64,000 nucleotides of DNA from Catonia carolina (taxonomy: Eukaryota; Arthropoda; Insecta; Hemiptera; Achilidae), in the NCBI GenBank assembly GCA_035578175.1, contig JAQMRL010000011.1:1127501-1191500 (forward strand), in the 5' to 3' direction. The notes under the pieces were generated by a model, which was not told the DNA's origin, made no database searches, and saw only the letters and a program-made list of their open reading frames with translations. The stretch's first letter is position 1. Every line of letters begins with the position of its first letter. The position numbers and the translations under genes are program-made. Positions 11,846-22,511 of this stretch are shown piece after piece.

Positions 11846-11875
11846 GACTTATCAAGTTCTTCCCCTGTGGTCTTC
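11846..11875 (-). repeat. Right terminal inverted repeat of the 2.9-kb transposon
   Basis: This is the exact inverted counterpart of 8988-9017. It ends in CCCCTGTGGTCTTC and is followed by ATAT. It is also the outermost of four direct copies of the motif at this end. Confidence 0.9.
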
Positions 11876-11879
11876 ATAT

Positions 11880-12815
11880 GTAATTCATTTTTGATTCGTC
11901 CCTTCCAACCTGGCCAATGTAAAACAATATTTTTTAACAAAAATATTTTTTGTCTCAAATATTTATTCGTTACCCGTTTTTCTCTGAATACACGTATAGA
12001 TGTTATAGTCTCAAATCGTTTAAAATGTTTTTTATAAGATTTCGAATAGTACAGAAATCTTCGAAATACCGACATCGATTCTGAACCACTGTGAAGTGTT
12101 TGTTTTCCATCAAACCTATCTATCTTTTGAATTGTCATTTTAATTCACTCTATATTTATTATTGTCGGATCAACCTATCTGTGGTAACTTCCCCTGACGT
12201 TATTTTTTGTGTACAGTAATATTTATTTTAAGAATTAAAGTTTTTTCTTTGTTAAATATCACTGATTTTTTTCAGTTGTACAAAAAATGATCTTTAATCC
12301 TTTTCTACACCCAACTAACACAAAGTGTTAAAAATACTTAAAGGTCCCATGTCAGTTATCAATATTTATAATTTTTCTTTGTAGAAAAATTTATATTTAA
12401 GTGTTTTGACAACATGGTAAGGTATAACTTTTTTATCTAGAATAATGATCGGAATTCGCCTCGTATTTCTTTCGGTTCTAGTTCATTTACTTTACAAAAC
12501 AACTGTACAAATTCTCATGTTTTTCAATATTGTTTTTTTTAATCTTATCTTAAACAAATATAGCAGGTATTTATTCAAAATTAATTTGTTCAGCTCACGA
12601 AGAGCTGTTGTGTTACTATTATTTCTTAAGATCTATATCTAATTTTTTTATACCTATTGCTTTAGTTTTCTTGATAAGTATTCTTTTGTAAATTGATCTA
12701 TAACATAGGTTACCATAATACTATGAAAGTATTATTACTACTGGAATAACTTCACAGGAGTTATAAGAATACAGCCAAGTTAAATTGCTTGACGAATTAG
12801 GTTGTACTGTTTGTC
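11880..12815. other. No recognisable feature
   Basis: Right flank of the transposon. Small open frames on both strands at 11827-12138 overlap each other and show no motif. Confidence 0.45.
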
Positions 12816-13207
12816 TGTTGTTTAGGTCAACAGCCGAAAGGCTGGTTTGAACTTCTAGAGGTTTTACTAAGTAAAACCGAGGAGTGAGGTGGTTTACTAT
12901 TGTCTTCCTCACTGAGTTAAAAGAGTATGCTTATGAGCACTCTAGGCCCTCCGAAAAGCACCCACTTTCCATCCTGCAAATGAGACCTTCACTTCATTCA
13001 CCACAGGGTTTGGCTGTATAGTGAAATTAATTAATCTTGGAGATAACTCTGAATAGTGTCTTTTACACCTCTACCTCTTCCGTTCTTAAATAGTCCTGTC
13101 ATATAATTGGTTCACTACGTGACAAGAAACAGAATTATTTTTTGTAGCCCTGGAACCAACAGATCGAGTGCATTTAATTTAACATTCCACTTACCCGTTA
13201 TAGGCAA
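12816..13207 (-). repeat. SINE-A copy 11
   Basis: Minus-orientation near-full copy: GTTGTTTAGGTCAACAGCCG at its 3' end through TTCCACTTACCCGTTATAGG at its 5' end. Confidence 0.8.
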
Positions 13208-13480
13208 CACTGTTTGTCTACGGCAATGTAAAAACCCAATTGTCTCATTGAAAAAACTCGGCCTTGCAAAAATCGGAGGTGACCAAACTTGTAAACTGAA
13301 TCTATTATTTCTGTACTTTCCCAAAGTGTTATTGAAGTGGTACTTTGACAAAATAAAATGTTAAGTAAAACCGGGGTAACCGGGAAAAGTGATTAACCCA
13401 TTTATTAAATGCAGTCCTTTGAATCTATTGATATCGGACGCAATTACTAATAATCCATATTTTTCTGGAGGAATAAACAT

Positions 13481-14440
13481 TTTTACTTTCTCTTGCCTAT
13501 ATGAATATATAGGAAGAAAAAAGTTATTGTTTTCATGTCGATTTTTCGAAATTGAGTTTTCACCGGATCTACACGTTTTCAGACCCCCTGAACCCAAAAA
13601 ACATGTTTTTAGCGATTGTTCTGTGTGCGCGCGCGCGCGTGTGAACAGAATATCTTAAGAACGGAGCATCGTACGAAGTTGAAACTTGAAAATTAAGTAA
13701 GATACCACTAAAAGACCCGACACGAACAATTTCATCAAAATGGATCAACCGGAAGTAGTAGTTTATTCGTGTCATTTTCCACTTTTTTCGATTTTCTCAA
13801 AACACCTCCCACGATTTTTAAAAAAATTGCCTTATTTACTCTTTTTTTTAATGCTCTACAATATAAGGTAGGTGACATGTCTGCTGAAATTCTTGGATAA
13901 ACTGTTTTCTCGTAAGAAAATTGTTTTTTTAACGATTACGGCTTTAATATGCATTTCAGCGCGAAAATGCATATAATAAAAGTTGTAGAGAATTTAAAGT
14001 CCTACATTTTCTATGTCAAACATGTTCTTTATAATGCTTAGTTTAAAGCTAATTAGCGATTTTCTAGTTTTTTCTCACGAAAACGTGTAACAATAACAAT
14101 AAAATCTTCTTTTTGCTTTAAAGATTTTAGCCTTAGCATCCATTTTACGACAAAAGTGCATAAAATCAAAATTAATAGGAAATTAACAGAACTACAACTT
14201 TTAATTCAAGCATTTTTCTCTACAGAGCCTAGTTTTTCGTGAAAGAGTTATTTTTTGTATTTTTAAGCCAACAGGTTGATTTTCATTTTACGTCTTTCAC
14301 TCATGAACAAAATTAGGTTATGTTTTATGAGGTTAGTTTGTTTGTTTATTTCTAATGTTTTATTACTAATATTAGGTTATATTGTTCATCATTTGCATTA
14401 GCAAGAGAAAGTCGCGTGAATGTTTCACACCAGATTTTTA
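13481..14440 (+). repeat. 0.95-kb repeat family, copy 2 (full length)
   Basis: Starts TTTTTACTTTCTCTTGCC and ends near GGCAAGAGAAAG followed by a short hairpin (GTGAATGTTTCACAC) and CAGATTTTTA. The 12-bp CTTTCTCTTGCC / GGCAAGAGAAAG pair is an inverted repeat. The inner part contains two diverged direct blocks (about 13945 and 14130). A GC/GT microsatellite sits at 13624-13643. Type unknown; probably a non-autonomous DNA element. Confidence 0.75.
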
Positions 14441-15149
14441 TTCCTCCTTTACTACAAAATATACTACGATCCTCACAATGTAAATACTAAAAATTGTAAC
14501 TGCTTTAAGAAGATAACGATTCATTTTATGAAGTTATGTAACAACATCAATTACTGTTAGTAGAAAATTGTTTACGACTTACAATAAATCAGAGATAAAA
14601 TATGATTTTATTGCCTCGTATTTTTAAATTTATAATCTGTGTTTTGATTATTAAAACAACTTTATAAATTAAGATATTATTATCAATAATAATAGCAATA
14701 AAAATAATTAATTTAAAAATTTAACCATAAAAATATATGGGTCAAATAAGATGTACGAGCATACTTTTTAATTTTCGTTGCGTCTGTCCAACGTTTTTCT
14801 TATACATCATAAAATAAAAAGTGTATTATATTGTTAACTATTACAGTACTTTTTTGTCTTTAATTAATTACACACTGTATATTACTCGTATATTTTTGAG
14901 CAATAAATATTAAATTTAAATTTATATTGTTCAAATTTGTTGAATAAAATAAATTATATAGTTGTTTAAAATTACGAATATTATTCCTCAATACGAAAAA
15001 TAAATCGATACTTACTGGCCCGTGCGAATAATTTGCACAATAATATTTTGATTGATGTAAATAAATTTATTCTTAACAATTACACCTTCTTTAATAACCA
15101 CCATTAACATTATAATGATTTTTTTAAATTTTTCTAATAAATTATATAT
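14441..15149. other. No recognisable feature
   Basis: Very AT-rich, many short poly-A/T runs. Confidence 0.5.
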
Positions 15150-15557
15150 GCCCATAACAGGGCAATGTTAAATAATTTGCAATTGAAATTATTTAGTATT
15201 TACTCAATATGTCCGTTGCAGAGCTAAAATAAATAGTTCTATTACTTATCATATGGGCAGCCTCTTAAATGACTGAATTATTTAAGAACAGAAGAGGTAG
15301 AGGTGTAAAAGACACTAATCAGTCATCTCCTCTGAAAGTAATGAATTTCATTATACAGCCAGACCCTGTGGTGTATGAAGTGAAGGTGTCATTTGCAGGG
15401 TGGAACATATGTGCTTTTCAGAGGACCCGGCATGCTGATAAGCGTACTTTACCACTCAATGAGGAAGGCATGGTAAACCACCTCACTTCTCGTTTAACTA
15501 AGTAAAACCTCTACAGGTTCAAACAGTTTTTCGGCTGATGACCTAATCAACAAAATT
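15150..15557 (+). repeat. SINE-A copy 4 (first of a tandem pair)
   Basis: GCCCATAACAGGG at the 5' end to GCTGATGACCTAATCAACAA. A 78-codon open stretch inside (15269-15505) depends on an indel relative to the other copies and is not a gene. Confidence 0.82.
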
Positions 15558-15922
15558 ATTTGCACTCAACGTACTAGTTCCAGGGCTACAAAAAAGTAGT
15601 TCTGTTTCTTATCACATGGTCAGCCATTTATTATGACAGAAGCATTTAACAACAGAAAAGGTAGGGGTGTAAACTACGCTAGTCAGAGTTATCTCCTCTG
15701 AGAATAAAGAATTTAATTATACAGCCAGACCCTGTGATGAATGAAGATAAGGTGTTATTTGAAGAGTGGAAAGTCGATTATTTTCGGAGGGCCTGGCATG
15801 CTGATAAGCTACTTTTCAACTCGGTAAAGAAGGCAACTGTAAACCACCTCACTTCTCATTTTACTTAGTAAAGACTTTAAAGGTTCAAACCAGTATTTAG
15901 GCTGATGACCTAAACAACATTC
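15558..15922 (+). repeat. SINE-A copy 5 (second of a tandem pair)
   Basis: Directly follows copy 4, lacks the first ~35 bp of the family and ends GCTGATGACCTAAACAACAT. The junction falls in the AAC tail of copy 4, so this may be insertion into the tail or template switching. Confidence 0.78.
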
Positions 15923-17689
15923 TAATATTTACTTTTTTGTATTTCATACTAACTCAGTAATGCTACCATGATGACACTTTAAAAAAACTATGTTGTTGGT
16001 TTAAACTTTGTAACGTCGCCGCCAGAGTAGTAGCACCATCGAGGTTATTTACTTCGAAAAATCTCGTTACGGCTTTTACAAATTTTCACGTTTAAATGTT
16101 TTGGAGGATAAAGTTATTTGCAAAATTATTTGTTCGTTTCAAAAATTTGAACCCGTGTGGTACAAATCTCGATTTATAGTGTCAAGCTCTTTGGAGTAGC
16201 GGCAAAGAGTAATTAAAGTCAATTCAGACTTTTTAATGAACTTCCTATGACTTATTTCTGACGCTCCTTTTTATAAGTAAATTTCAAAATTTTGTATTTA
16301 CGCAGAACAATTTTGTAAATTTATTAAAAAAGTCATTCATTGTTATAAATTTTCAACTTCGTTATAATTATTTTTGTAACAATATGGTTTCAAAAATGAG
16401 AATATCGTTTTTGTACAAAAGAGAGTGGAAGAATATAATCTGTGAGGCAAAGATAATAAGGTCCATTAGAACAATTGATTCTATGAATATATGCCTGTAC
16501 TTTAATCTTTGCAAAAGCCCTTTTGACAAAAAATGAACACGTAGAAAATATAGGGTGAAATTTATATAGATGGGTGAATAATTATGGACAAAATTCACGC
16601 GTGGATAAACAGAGGGGTGAACGATTGCAATTGCTGGGTTAATTATTGTGAGGGAGGAAATCCATGGTATTCTCTTCGACAAGCAAAGGCTTATATTTTT
16701 TAAAGAGAAAAGGTATTCATAAGTTGGGGTTGAAAATAACCCAGCCGGTGGAAAAGTTACCTGACTTTACTCGGTAACAATAATTGTTCGTTCACCACAA
16801 TGTTTTATTGTTAAACATTTTATATAAGCTTAATCATGATGACACAGCTGTTACATGATCTATTTAGATTATCCATAGCTGCCAATTTTGAAATTATATC
16901 ATGTCTAAAAGTTTTAAAGACTTCCTTTAGCACCTGTTCAATAGACCTAATTTACCTTTATTCAAATTATGACTTTCAATTTTTATTATTCATTACCTAA
17001 TATGTAATAGGAAGTATGGTCATAAAGATTTTGGTTTTTGTTACAACATTGTAGTTTTCATGATAGATTGAATTCGACAAATTAAGCAAATCATTCTGGT
17101 AAAGCTACAACCTATTTTAATTTCCTGCTTAATTAGGAAATGTATTTTCTTTTACTTTCTCTCGCTGTTTATTTTGTAAAAAGTTTTGGGATTGTGCAAC
17201 ATTTCCGATACCCGAATTTCAACAGATCTCTACATTTCATAAACGCTTAAGCCAAAAAAGGGATCTTTAGAAGGTTGTCCGTGTGTGTTAGTTATTCGTT
17301 CTGGAATAAAAATTTCAAAACGAATGTTTCCTGAACTAATTCTTAAAAGGTGTTTTGTAATTATTTATGTAACCCCAAAACTTAAGAGTTATGGATTTTG
17401 CTACAGAAGTACAAATACAGTATATAATTCTTTCAAAAACGGTTCTAACATTTTTTATTAAATATATTTCATTACTACATTTGGGAAATCAAAGTGATAT
17501 ATTTGGGAAAGTAAATGATATATCTGAGAAAAATCTTGGCGGAAGAGCTCTGGTTTCAAGAAATTGTCATTTCAAAAATAAAGATTTTTGGTATAATTTA
17601 GGGAACTTTGCATTTTACTTTTGTTTGCAACTGTAGACTAACAAACAATTAGTTAATGTGATTGTAATTAATGCATTTTTTTAGTTTAT
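15923..17689. other. No recognisable feature
   Basis: AT-rich. The longest open frame (16368-16682 minus) is compositionally biased and shows no domain. Confidence 0.45.
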
Positions 17690-17825
17690 TTAAAGTCGCA
17701 TCAACAGCTCTGTTATAAGCTACTACGGTGGGTTATGAAAAACAAGTATTTAACTTGGGAAAATTTTCAGACCCTACCCGGAATCGAACCCGGAAATTCC
17801 ACGTTCTAGGCTACTATGATGCGTT
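17690..17825 (-). repeat. tRNA-headed SINE, family Y
   Basis: AAAGTCGCATCAACAGCTC at its 3' end and CCCGGAATCGAACCCGG, an inverted B-box like that of tRNA genes, near its 5' end. Confidence 0.65.
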
Positions 17826-17899
17826 ACTATATATGTGACAAGTAAAAATTTGGGGTAAGGAATGAACGGTTATAAACTTCCTACTATCGCACAGACCAA

Positions 17900-18215
17900 C
17901 TTGTAGGAAAAAGTGCGCACACCGAGTTAATCCAATCATTGACTTCTTTGGAGTTTTTAAATATAGAATTTGTGGGTCTATGAACCGCTTGTTGGAGAAA
18001 GGACGCACACCTAGTTAATCCAATCATTAATTTTTTGGATGTTTTAAACAGAATTTAAGGGCCCATGAAGCACTTGTTGGAGAAATGACGCACACCCAGT
18101 TAATCCAATCATTAACTTTTTTGGGATTTTTAAACAGAGTTTGAGGGTCTATGAACCACTTGTTAGAGAAAGAGCGCACACCCTGTTAATCCAATCATTT
18201 TTTTGGGATTTTTCT
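17900..18215. repeat. Minisatellite, about 86-bp unit, 3.6 copies
   Basis: Units start at 17900, 17988, 18073 and 18159 with CTTGTTGGAGAAA-like sequence, then GCGCACACC and GTTAATCCAATCATT. The units differ by substitutions; the last is incomplete. Confidence 0.8.
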
Positions 18216-19327
18216 AAATTTGGTACTTTATAAGTTATGAACTGGCAACATTTGATGTTGTCTTCTCTGAATGGTTTTTAATTTTTTCAGTATTTTACAA
18301 CATTTATTTTTCTGATATAAACATTTTTTTGCCCAATTTGTTCACTTGTTAGTAATACGACTCGTTCAATTTTTTACAATTTCAAAATCAGGTTTTTTAT
18401 ACAAAATTTTAACTATTGCAATCACGTTACCGTTGAGTATTCAAAAACTCGCCCAAAATAATCGATAACAAAATGGGTGTGAAGTGTTAATAGGATGTTC
18501 AGGATTTTTTCAAAAGAAGAAACTTGTTTCAGAAGCTACCTAACATATTTGTATATTGATCGTTCCATGATAAAGAAAGAAATTCCCATCAATAAGCACA
18601 AATTGGACGTCGGTTGAACAAAGAAAACACTGAATTTTAATTTAAATACAGACAGATCAACTTAAAAAAATCTCAATTTTAAATTTAAAATCATTCACAA
18701 TAAATCTAAGATTGATTCAGAAATCTATTTTATTTATTTTTATTCTTTTTTCAAATTAAAAACAAAAGCCTTATTGTTTTAGTCTGAATGTGATGTACGG
18801 ACTGAATTCAGAATGACCTAACCAATGAAAAACAAGTTTTGACCGACATGCTATAACATGATTTTGACCTTGGCAACTTCCTTCTGTTTGGTTCTTACTA
18901 AACTTATTTTACTTATTTAAGGTGTTACATGAATTACTAATTTATCTTTCATTTCATGAATGAATGAAAATGCGATATTGTTGAAATGAAACAAGATGTT
19001 TTTTAAAAGGTAAAAATAAAAATTTACCGGTTCTGAGGTTTGCCTGGTAAATTGCCATATTTAGAGATTATCAAATTAAAAAAAAAAATTAAAAAAAAAT
19101 ACTACTAGTATTAAAACGCAAAAGGAAGATGATCTTGCAGTTTGTTAGCCAAATCAATTTCAGTACTCTTTCAACTACATTCTCTCGGTTTCGGATTTCA
19201 AGATAGGAGTAATTTATCACAAACTTTGCTAAGATGAGATCGGGCCCGTATATATTCATATCACAAGAAATGTTTGTAAAAAAAATTATTTCTATTCCTA
19301 TTTCTTAATTAATTAATTATTTATTAC
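18216..19327. other. No recognisable feature
   Basis: AT-rich; poly-A patch at 19079-19100. Confidence 0.5.
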
Positions 19328-19495
19328 ATTGGCGTAGTTAGTAATGTGCTCGCCTCTCATCATGCGGTCTTGGGTTCGAATCCCATTCAGGCACGGCATA
19401 TTTTCATACGTTACAAAAAATTAATTTCATTCTTCACCGTCTGCATTAGCAGAAATTGCAGAACATTCGGACGATAAACCAAAATAAAAAACATA
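19328..19495 (+). repeat. tRNA-headed SINE, family X
   Basis: GGCGTAGTTAGTAATGTGCT and GGTTCGAATCCC (B-box) form the head; the tail reads CTGCATTAGCAGAAATTGCA then ACATTCGGACGATAAACC, shared with 60300-60465. Confidence 0.7.
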
Positions 19496-20185
19496 CATCA
19501 AATAAATTTTCTATTAGTACATCCTGTTTCGTATTTTATGAAGCTACCATAAAATTCTATCTGAATTTCATAAATCTGGTAATTACCCTCCTATGATCAT
19601 TTTTTGACTAAGAAAAATTGTTAGGTAAGTTTCATAAATGAAAATTGTGTTTAATTTACATATCGGTTCACATCGGTACAGCTAATTTTGCAGTTACCAA
19701 TAAACTTCAAAGTATCCAACCTAAATGCGTACGCTTTAATTCCAATGCCTCCTAGTATGTCAAAAACGAAACGATCAAAAGATACGTTAGAAATGTTTTT
19801 TTTTCGCTTTTACAGGCACTTCAAACAAAAACTAACTAAAAACGAAAACTGACTTACACGCGACCTCAATTTACGAAACTTAGGTACCTCAAAACCCGCT
19901 TAGGTTTCGAAGTAGAGATATGGTGTAAGATACATAAATTTATAAGTATCCTGTGGGACTTTTACTGTTGAGTATTGTTTTCCCTAAAGTGATTTTTCGT
20001 ATAATTTTCCATTTTCATTATCACATTTACTGGTTGAGAATTCACAGTTGTAAATATCCAAATATTAGTAATAACTTATCAAAAAAAGAAAAAAGAGTTT
20101 ACATTTCAAATGTAAAACTTTTTAACTTTTTTTGACACAGGCAGCCATCCTTTGCTTGTCTGAGAACAGTAATTAGGATAGTTAC
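19496..20185. other. No recognisable feature
   Basis: AT-rich, no boxes or inverted ends found. Confidence 0.5.
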
Positions 20186-20194
20186 GGCAAATAT

Positions 20195-20590
20195 CTGTCC
20201 ATAACAGACAGGTGGAGTGTCAAATTATTTACACTCAATCTGTTCATTGCTGGGCTAAAATAAATAGTTCTGTTTCTTATTACATGGTAAACCAATTAAA
20301 TGACTGAATCATTTAAGAACAGAAGAGGTAGAGGTGTAAAGGACACTAATCAGAGTTATCTCCTCTGAAAGTAGTGAATTTCATTGTACAGCCAGACCCT
20401 GTGGTGAAAGAAATGAAAGTGTCATTTGCAGAATGGAAAATATGTCCTCTTCATAGGGCCCGGAATGCTGCTAAGCGTACTTTTCACTCAGTGAGGAAGG
20501 CAATGGTAAACCACCTCACTCCTCGTTTTACATGGTAAAACCTCTACTGGTTTAAACCAGCCTTTGGCTGACGACCTAAACAACAACAAC
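20195..20590 (+). repeat. SINE-A copy 6 with target-site duplication
   Basis: 396-bp copy ending in (AAC)n. GGCAAATAT precedes it (20186-20194) and follows its tail (20591-20599), a target-site duplication that supports target-primed retrotransposition. Best-defined copy for the family boundaries. Confidence 0.88.
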
Positions 20591-20699
20591 GGCAAATATA
20601 CATACGAGGTGTGGCTATTAAATAACGAGACTGACGTTGTAAAAATTATATTTTTATTTTATACATAATCACTTATTGTCACCTTCAATGCACACTCCT

Positions 20700-21270
20700 T
20701 CTCTATCCCTACAACGCTCCATGCAAATTTTCCATTGTTGGAAACAGTGCTGGAAGTCATCTTCTGTCAGCTCCTTCAGGCCATGCCGCTTTCTCTTTTA
20801 CAGCTTCCACAGACTCAAATCTTATCCTTTTTAATGCAGATTTCACCTTACGGAACAGGTAGAACTCACATGGTGCAAGATCTGGTGAATAAGGTGGATG
20901 TTCTTACATTGAGATGCTGTAATTGGCTAGGAACTTCTTGACAGATAACGCGGAATGAGCTGGCGCATTGTCTGGGTGGAGAACCCATGATTTGTCCTTC
21001 CACATTTCGGGGCGTTTTTTCCTTACTCCTTGACGTAGTTTAGAAAGTACCTCAAGGTAGTAATATTGATTAATTATTTAACCTTCAGGAACCCAGTGAA
21101 GGTACACAATCCCATAAATATCAAAAAAAAAATCATCATTACTTTATATTTTGACTTGCTCATTCGAGATTTCCTGGCTCTCGGTGAAGTTCAGCTCTTC
21201 CAGTGCATCGATTGGCACTTCGTTTCCGGATTATACGTAAAAAACCACGTTTCATCACATGTTATTATCT
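20700..21270 (-). pseudogene. Mariner transposase remnant (minus part)
   Basis: The minus strand shows HPDNAPAHSALSVKKFLA-like and HPPYSPDLAPCEFYLF-like motifs, then KVKSALKRIRFESVEAVKEK. The final catalytic position reads Glu in APCE where mariner has Asp. The N-terminus and first catalytic Asp are largely missing, so it cannot be functional. Confidence 0.75.
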
Positions 21271-21278
21271 TCTAACTG

Positions 21279-21482
21279 TTCCCTAAGGTGAAATCTGCAT
21301 TAAAAAGGATAAGATTTGAGTCTGTGGAAGCTGTAAAAGAGAAAGCGGCACGTGTCCTGAAGGAGTTGACAGAAGATGACTTCCAGCACTGTTTTCAACA
21401 ATGGAAAATTCGCGTGGAGCGTTGTAGGGATAGAGAAGAAGTGTTCATTAAAGGTGACAATAAGTGGTTATGTATAAAATAA
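21279..21482 (+). pseudogene. Mariner transposase C-terminus (inverted duplicate)
   Basis: Plus-strand frame gives KSALKRIRFESVEAVKEKAA, FQQWKIRVERCRDREE and a stop at 21480-21482. It duplicates the C-terminus encoded on the opposite strand at 20700-20850 and belongs to the inverted-dimer structure. Confidence 0.8.
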
Positions 21483-21528
21483 AAAATACCTTTTACAACG
21501 TCAGTCTCGTTATTTAATAGGTTTAACG

Positions 21529-22271
21529 TAATACGAATAGTCGAACCTATTGACAAGAACTCCCCCGAAACCTGATACAAGGCTCTTTTTCTAATCACGG
21601 CTTACCCCAGCACACAGGTGAGAGCAATAAGTTCCTCACCTCGACAACAGGCGAGACAATGTGAGGCATTAACTTAGTGAATGAGCTTCTAATGATATTT
21701 TCAAGTGTTCTGAACATATTAGGACATGAGATCTGAAAAACAATTTGGTTATTTTCAAACTCTAGCTGAAAATCAAAACGAGGTTTTAGCTCAATATTCA
21801 AACCACCCAGGCTAACCTTTTCATTTTTAGTTAACTGTGCGATCAGATGTACATAACTGACAAACTAATGAAGTTAAGAAATACTGTTCTAAGAGACAAC
21901 CCATACATAATTTCGGAAACTAAAATTAAAACCGATGTTTTTTCACAAAACATTTTTATTTTAAACAGCTACAAACTGAGATTGCTCAATTTTACTTGAT
22001 TTCCTTCGTAAGTGATTTTAAATTTCTTCAATAATTCTATAATTCTACACCAGCTGGGCTTACTAGCTGATTGACTAATTGGAAAGGACGCCACACAAAT
22101 TTGAAGCCTAACCAATTAAAATAATATAAATAAATAAAAAAACTTATTTTTATTTATTTATCTGTACTTTATTTTTACAATACACCCACCCACAGTCTTT
22201 CCAAACTTATAATACATTTACACCAAATCACAATTATTCCGGCATCTTGAATTAACTTTATTTTTTTATAA
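21529..22271. other. No recognisable feature
   Basis: Non-coding flank of the mariner derivative; short overlapping frames without motifs. Confidence 0.45.
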
Positions 22272-22511
22272 TGGGAAGGTGGTCATGTGACAAATGATTT
22301 GAATGCAAAATTTCAAGACAATTTGAATGGTGAAAACTGCACATTGATATCTCATACTGTTTGGAAGATATTCGCCGTTCTTTACATATCAGCAACACCT
22401 TATTGAATGTTACGAGATAAAAAACCTATGAGATATCTATGTACGGTTATCCTCATTCAAATTGTCTTCAAATTTCATATTGAAATCATGTATCGGATGA
22501 GCACCTTCCTA
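22272..22511. mobile_element. Imperfect foldback MITE, about 240 bp
   Basis: Left arm begins GGAAGGTGGTCATGTGACA; the right arm inverted reads GGAAGGTGCTCATCCGATAC. Similarity continues through AAGACAATTTGAATG and AGATATCTCATA/TATGAGATATCT for about 85 bp per arm. No coding; target duplication unclear. Confidence 0.6.

Larger units (their letters stand above)
8988..11875 (-). mobile_element. Complete cut-and-paste DNA transposon with DUF7869-like transposase
   Basis: The two ends carry 30-bp identical inverted repeats beginning GAAGACCACAGGGG (8988-9017 and, inverted, 11846-11875). Both are flanked by ATAT, so the target duplication may be ATAT or TA and cannot be resolved because the flank is itself palindromic. 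The interior holds one long two-exon gene on the minus strand, with a TATA-like box and a poly(A) signal inside the element. Extra copies of the terminal motif sit just inside the right end and once inside the left end. Perfect terminal repeats and an open reading frame suggest recent insertion. The superfamily is not one I can name with certainty. Confidence 0.85.
20605..21528 (-). mobile_element. Irritans-type mariner, inverted-dimer derivative 1
   Basis: Left end CGAGGTGTGGCTATTAAATA after a TA. The right end retains its inner inverted part (CTATTAAATAACGAGACTG, inverted, 21499-21520), but the outermost ~8 bases are degraded. Minus-strand sequence from about 21270 down to 20700 encodes the catalytic middle and C-terminus of a mariner transposase, broken. 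From about 21272 onward the plus strand repeats the C-terminal segment (KSALKRIRFESVEAVKEKAA...). Thus the 3' end is present twice, face to face, and the 5' half is gone. Confidence 0.85.

Noticed and set aside
12178..12201. ATCTGTGGTAACTTCCCCTG as another transposon end motif
   Set aside because: It lies about 300 bp outside the right terminus and lacks the TTATCAAG core; probably chance.
13481..14440. Helitron interpretation of the 0.95-kb repeat because of its end hairpin
   Set aside because: No TC start or CTRR end, and the inverted CTTTCTCTTGCC pair is not a Helitron feature.
15269..15505. 78-codon open frame inside SINE-A copy 4, with similar peptides (NEVKVSFAGWK...HADK) in several other copies
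   Set aside because: The shared peptide only reflects shared repeat DNA. The frame is closed by stops or shifts in most copies, so I do not call a gene.
17900..18215. CRISPR-like array
   Set aside because: Units repeat over their full length with substitutions and have no unique spacers; the setting is eukaryotic.
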